This document shows, piece after piece, positions 50,072 to 53,104 of a stretch of 53,104 bases of DNA. Below the pieces are notes generated by a model, which did not search any database, was not told the DNA's origin, and was given only the letters and a program-made list of their open reading frames with translations. A program made the translations under genes and the position numbers. The first letter of the stretch is position 1. Every line of letters begins with the position of its first letter. This stretch comes from a virus, in the IMG/VR virus record IMGVR_UViG_3300031787_000166, positions 1 through 53,104 of that record; one strand, 5' to 3'.

Positions 50072-51189
50072 CGGGATCCGTAGCGTAGCGGAGGCACGAA
50101 GTTCGCGAGGTCCATGAGCTGGCGCTGCGGGGTCTGGCGGAGCGAGCGGCGCGCGGAGCCGATCGGGTCGGCCGGATCGCGGCGCGACGAGTCCCAGAGG
50201 CCGGGATCGTTCGTGGGGTTGCGCGCGACGTCGTCCGCGAGCATCTGCTCGTAGAGCGCGTCGGTGCGCTTCTTCTCCTCGGCGAGGCGCATCTGCCGGC
50301 CGTAGTCGGTGGCCTCGAGGTTGAGTTCGCCAGTGGGGGTGAGAACACCTGCGTCGCGAAGCCGGCCTTCGGGCGTTTCGTTCGTGAAGCGCCGCGGGTC
50401 CTGGTAGACGAAGGGTGCGGCAGGTTCCCGGGGACGGGGAGGGGCGCTAGGCGTGGCAGCCTGGCCGTCGACGTAGACAGGGGATTCGCCGGGGTTCAGG
50501 TAGAACTTGCGGCCTTCGGGCGTTTCGCCGTAGAGAGTGTCTTCGCCGACAAGATTGAGCTGGCTGTATGTGAGGTTGAAGCCTGGGGGTACACCGATGT
50601 AGTCTCCGTCCGTCCTGGGCTCGCGGGGCTTGACAAGTGGGTTGGTTCGTGTAGACTGAGGGGGCGCTGCACGGGATGGACCGGTTGCCAGGGCCCCGGC
50701 TGTGTTGGCTTGGGCCCTGGCCATCCGGGATTCCCGACGCGCCCTGGTATCGGCGAACCGTTCGTAGACCTGCTCGCGGGCCTGCTCGTTCCTTTCGGCC
50801 GTGCGAGTTTCGGCGTCGATACCGGCCAAGGTGTTCCTGAGCCTTTCGTCAGCGCGGCGACGGCTCAGCGGGTTGACTTGATACCCTTGGGATTCGCGCT
50901 GCATGAAGCCGGCGAGTTCGGCTTGATGCGCCTCGCGCGCGGCGACACGACGAAGATCGAAACTAGACGAAGAAGCAGCGACAGGAGCAGGAGCGTAGGG
51001 CTTTGCCCGTCCGGAAGGCGGGGACGTGGTCCCTGCGGATCCGGGCGGTTGCGTCTGTTCCTTTGGTTCGTCCGGCTTCGACGTGTACATAAAGGAAGCT
51101 GGAGCTTGGTCGGCTGCCTTTCGCTTGTCGATGAGTTCCTCTAGGAACGGGTCTGCGCTTGCGAAGCTGTAGTTCGTTGACTTGTACAT
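50068..51189 (-). CDS. Hypothetical disordered protein, first gene of the minus-strand unit
   Basis: 373 aa from the ATG at 51189 (GGAG upstream). Largely disordered, rich in Pro, Arg, Ala, Gln and Glu, with heptad-like helices (ERNEQAREQVYERFADTRAR) and short motifs such as DYIGVPPGFNLTYSQLN and GETPEGRKFYLNPGES. No family recognised. It starts the long virion transcription unit 38 bp from the divergent helicase gene. The frame extends to 51264 inside that gene, which I reject. Confidence 0.65.
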   Translation of the reverse strand: MYKSTNYSFASADPFLEELIDKRKAADQAPASFMYTSKPDEPKEQTQPPGSAGTTSPPSGRAKPYAPAPVAASSSSFDLRRVAAREAHQAELAGFMQRESQGYQVNPLSRRRADERLRNTLAGIDAETRTAERNEQAREQVYERFADTRARRESRMARAQANTAGALATGPSRAAPPQSTRTNPLVKPREPRTDGDYIGVPPGFNLTYSQLNLVGEDTLYGETPEGRKFYLNPGESPVYVDGQAATPSAPPRPREPAAPFVYQDPRRFTNETPEGRLRDAGVLTPTGELNLEATDYGRQMRLAEEKKRTDALYEQMLADDVARNPTNDPGLWDSSRRDPADPIGSARRSLRQTPQRQLMDLANFVPPLRYGSR

Positions 51190-51227
51190 GAAGTTCTCCG
51201 GCGCGTGGCGCCAGTAAGGATAATCAG

Positions 51228-52655
51228 ATGACGCTCGGTACACAACAAAACCCTTTGCGCACAACGGAGCCGATGAAGGTGGCCCGGGCGATGCTCAAGG
51301 TGTGCTTCGAGGACGGGATGGGGCTCAAGGAGGTGCAGGGCCGGCTGTTCGAGTGGTACGGCGGCAGGTGGGTGCAGAGGGACGTGCAGTGGCTGGAGGA
51401 CGCGGTGTGGCGCTGGACCGAGGACTTGCACGTGAGCGACGACCCGAACGGGCTCGTCGTGGAGAGGTATCAGACGAACGAGCACAAGGTGAACGGGGTC
51501 GTGAGGGCTCTTCAGGCCTTGTGCCGCGTGGCTGCGACGGAGGTGCCCCAGTGGCTGGACGCGGGCGCGCGGGGACAGGTGGAGGACCCCCACTGCTGCA
51601 TTGCGTTTCGGGACGTCGTGGTGGACGTGAAGGCCAGCGCGCGCGTGGGGGCGATGGTGTGCGTCCCCCGGGGACCGGAGTGGTTTGATCCGTGCGTCAT
51701 GGACGTGGACTTGGATTCGGACGCCGAGTGCCCGCGGTGGATGCGGTGCCTCGAGGAATGGAGCGGCGGGGACGCCGCGTGGAAGGAGCTGCTGCAGCGG
51801 TGGATGGGGTACTCGCTGATGAGCCACCGGAGGTACGCGAAGTGGATGCTGTTCCACGGGAAGGTGCGCGCTGGCAAGGGCACGATCGGGACGGTGATGC
51901 GGTGGCTCTTGGGCGGAACCGGATTCGTGGGCACCAGTCTTGACGAGCTGGCGGGGAGTTTCGGGCTCGACGGGCTTGAGTTCTCGAGGGTGCTGTGCGT
52001 GAGCGAGGTGAGCGAGCTCGATGGGCGCGAGGGCGAGGTCGCGGTGCGGGTCCTGAAGAACGTGCTGGGCCGCGACCCGATCAGCATCAACGCGAAGTAC
52101 CGGCGGCAAGTCAGGAACGTGGTCGTGAATGCGGCGCCGTGGGTCCAAGCGAACGAGATCCCTCAGTTGCCGAACAAGGGGCGCGGGCTGAGCACGAAGA
52201 TGCTGGTGCTGCCGTTCGAGCGGAGCTTCGAGGGCAAGGAGCAGCACGACCTGATGGACGTGCTGAAGGGCGAGTTGGCCGGGATCGCGGCGTGGGCGCT
52301 CCGGGGCGCCATGAAGCTGGAGGCCGCGGAGGACGGCGACAAGTTTCCCCCCACTGGAAGCGGTGTGCGGGTCGTGCGCGACTACCACCTGACGAACAAC
52401 CCGTTCGACTACTTCCTTGAGGCGCGGTTCGTCCGGAACAAGCAGGGGTTCGTGGCCAACGAGCTCGTGAGGCGCGAGTGGAAGGACTGGTGCAGGGTCA
52501 ATAACGTGAAGATGCACGTCGCGGACAACCAACTTGTCAGGCGCCTGACGAGCGAAAGCAGCTGGGATCTGTGCAAGATCAGGAAAGGTGGCGAAGGTAC
52601 GCGCGGGATCGGGGGTCTTTCGCTGAAGATGGACAAAGACGACGAAGTGGACTGA
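51228..52655 (+). CDS. SF3/D5-like replicative helicase
   Basis: 475 aa, AAGGA (51216-51220) before the ATG. Walker A FHGKVRAGKGTIG (K217), Walker B-like VLCVSEVSE (about 256-263), and motif C-like VVNAAPWVQANEIPQL (about 299-314) fit the P4/D5-type SF3 helicase. C-terminal winged-helix-like part (FDYFLEARFVRN...LVRREWKDWCRVNN). The N-terminal 180 residues resemble the D5_N region, but no primase active site (AEP or TOPRIM) is evident. It unwinds the template for the family A polymerase. Its codons are G-rich where the other plus-strand genes are C-rich. CCCCCACTG sites at 51587 and 52348. Confidence 0.85.
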   Translation: MTLGTQQNPLRTTEPMKVARAMLKVCFEDGMGLKEVQGRLFEWYGGRWVQRDVQWLEDAVWRWTEDLHVSDDPNGLVVERYQTNEHKVNGVVRALQALCRVAATEVPQWLDAGARGQVEDPHCCIAFRDVVVDVKASARVGAMVCVPRGPEWFDPCVMDVDLDSDAECPRWMRCLEEWSGGDAAWKELLQRWMGYSLMSHRRYAKWMLFHGKVRAGKGTIGTVMRWLLGGTGFVGTSLDELAGSFGLDGLEFSRVLCVSEVSELDGREGEVAVRVLKNVLGRDPISINAKYRRQVRNVVVNAAPWVQANEIPQLPNKGRGLSTKMLVLPFERSFEGKEQHDLMDVLKGELAGIAAWALRGAMKLEAAEDGDKFPPTGSGVRVVRDYHLTNNPFDYFLEARFVRNKQGFVANELVRREWKDWCRVNNVKMHVADNQLVRRLTSESSWDLCKIRKGGEGTRGIGGLSLKMDKDDEVD

Positions 52656-53073
52656 TCCGGGAGGGACTGACAGGTTTTCGCCACAACCTTTTCTCCCTAT
52701 ATGCTTTTTATACCCCCCTTCTTTCTTCTTTTCTCTTGTCAGAGTTGTCAGAGAGAAGAGAGAGAGGGGGAGTAAAGGGGATCCGGAAACGGGGACGCCC
52801 TGTTTATGGGACGGAGTGGGGCAGGCAGGGTTGACTTTTGTTGTCGGGAAACTGGCAGCGAAATCTCAGACAAATGGGGGCTTTCCCCCAACGATGCGGA
52901 AGCCGCCGAGGGGGCTTGCCGGGGGGTGGCCGCGCAGGGGGGCGCGAGTCGCCGTGGTAAGTAGCCGATGACCCCCGTAAGTGCCGTGTTTACAAGGGTT
53001 TACGTTTGAGATAAGCGTGAGGGTGTTGGCTCCAACGGTGAGCCACGTTCTATCCTCTCACAAGGAGACAGTC
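52656..53073. other. Noncoding region, candidate replication origin/control region
   Basis: About 418 bp without a credible gene, joining the helicase to the first gene. It contains an AT-rich block (CTATATGCTTTTTATA, 52708-52723 region), a polypyrimidine run followed by a polypurine run that can fold back (52720-52770), a tandem TTGTCAGAG repeat, a TTGACT box (52831-52836), and then the terminal-repeat elements. It is also where the strand composition changes sign. No database search was possible. Confidence 0.5.
52736..52753 (+). repeat. Tandem 9-bp repeat TTGTCAGAG x2
   Basis: TTGTCAGAG at 52736-52744 and 52745-52753, directly adjacent, inside the pyrimidine/purine fold-back. It resembles an iteron or half-site of an initiator binding site. 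Confidence 0.8.
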
Positions 53074-53104
53074 ATGTCGTTCAGCAAGGTTCAGTCGGCT
53101 GCCA
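52857..53104. repeat. Right copy of the 248-bp imperfect terminal direct repeat
   Basis: Matches 1-248 except G52898 (A42) and G52977 (A121). See the left copy. Confidence 0.95.
53074..53104 (+). CDS. Partial copy of the first gene, cut by the window end
   Basis: Bases 53074-53104 repeat the first 31 bases of the 218-634 gene, with the same AAGGAGA ribosome site. This is terminal redundancy, not a second gene. Confidence 0.9.
   Translation, partial: MSFSKVQSAA

Larger units (their letters stand above)
1193..52356. repeat. Dispersed CCCCCACTG motif family (35 exact copies)
   Basis: As CCCCCACTG on the plus strand, first base at 5173, 6845, 9492, 10566, 11972, 14100, 14922, 17623, 17944, 19916, 20032, 21328, 25022, 26057, 28409, 31325, 34741, 38754, 41245, 43402, 48835, 51587, 52348. 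As CAGTGGGGG, first base at 1193, 10533, 12197, 15848, 22166, 28795, 30852, 35608, 39817, 41355, 49614, 50331. The base before is A in 24 of 35 and the base after is G in 20 of 35, giving ACCCCCACTGG. The sites fall in genes of both strands and in different frames (TPT, PHW, PPL), and in intergenic DNA. Confidence 0.9.

Noticed and set aside
1-52856. tRNA genes
   Set aside because: I saw no cloverleaf with a GGTTCRAAT-type T arm and matching acceptor stem, but I could not run a tRNA finder.
1-52856. Integrase, excisionase or CI-type repressor for lysogeny
   Set aside because: No tyrosine or serine recombinase catalytic pattern; the small HTH protein at 11438 alone is not evidence for lysogeny.

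Overview
The window is one genome equivalent (about 52.9 kb) of a tailed bacteriophage. Bases 1-248 recur at 52857-53104 with two A/G differences, so the repeat unit is 52,856 bp and the molecule is circular, circularly permuted or terminally redundant. By eye it is GC-rich (about 60-65%). I see no integrase, repressor or partition gene, no tRNA and no single-subunit RNA polymerase, so a virulent phage that depends on host RNA polymerase is the simplest reading. A small lipobox protein like an outer-membrane spanin suggests a diderm (Gram-negative) host. Nothing in the sequence names the host.

Layout. (1) Plus strand, 0.2-8.8 kb: a string of small early or accessory genes, mostly unknown. Among them are a DUF7007-like protein, a DUF932-like protein, a GP88-like protein with Cys motifs, and a block of tandemly duplicated small coiled-coil genes with an AT-rich cassette between direct repeats. 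Simple terminators separate the units. (2) Plus strand, 8.8-18.2 kb: DNA metabolism, lysis and regulation. Genes are a family-4-like uracil-DNA-glycosylase-fold protein, a proofreading family A DNA polymerase, a small HTH protein, an ERCC4-type nuclease, a putative virion protein, a holin/spanin-like cassette, a sigma-like factor, a PD-(D/E)XK exonuclease, a Sak4/RecA-like ATPase and a partner protein. (3) Minus strand, 51.2 down to 18.2 kb: the virion module. In transcription order it holds small structural/accessory proteins, a LamG-like and a fibre/decoration-like protein, a candidate small terminase subunit, the large terminase, portal, scaffold, major capsid, head-tail adaptor, three Cys-rich proteins, a large nozzle-like protein with a DNRLRE-like domain, and a run of large Gln/Ala-rich proteins probably ejected with the DNA. 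The lack of a classical tape-measure protein and this order point to a podovirus-type particle. (4) Plus strand, 51.2-52.7 kb: an SF3/D5-like helicase, then a noncoding region with tandem repeats, hairpins and G-runs that leads into the terminal repeat.

The two long transcription units converge at 18.24 kb, where their stop codons overlap in one CTAG, and diverge across only 38 bp at 51.19-51.23 kb. Many adjacent genes overlap by ATGA, GTGA, TTGA or TGATG, indicating translational coupling.

The most unusual signal is a dispersed 9-mer, CCCCCACTG (often ACCCCCACTGG). I find 35 exact copies on both strands, inside genes in all reading frames and in intergenic DNA, where about one is expected by chance. 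It behaves like a DNA-level signal (nick, Chi-like, packaging or binding site) rather than a coding feature.
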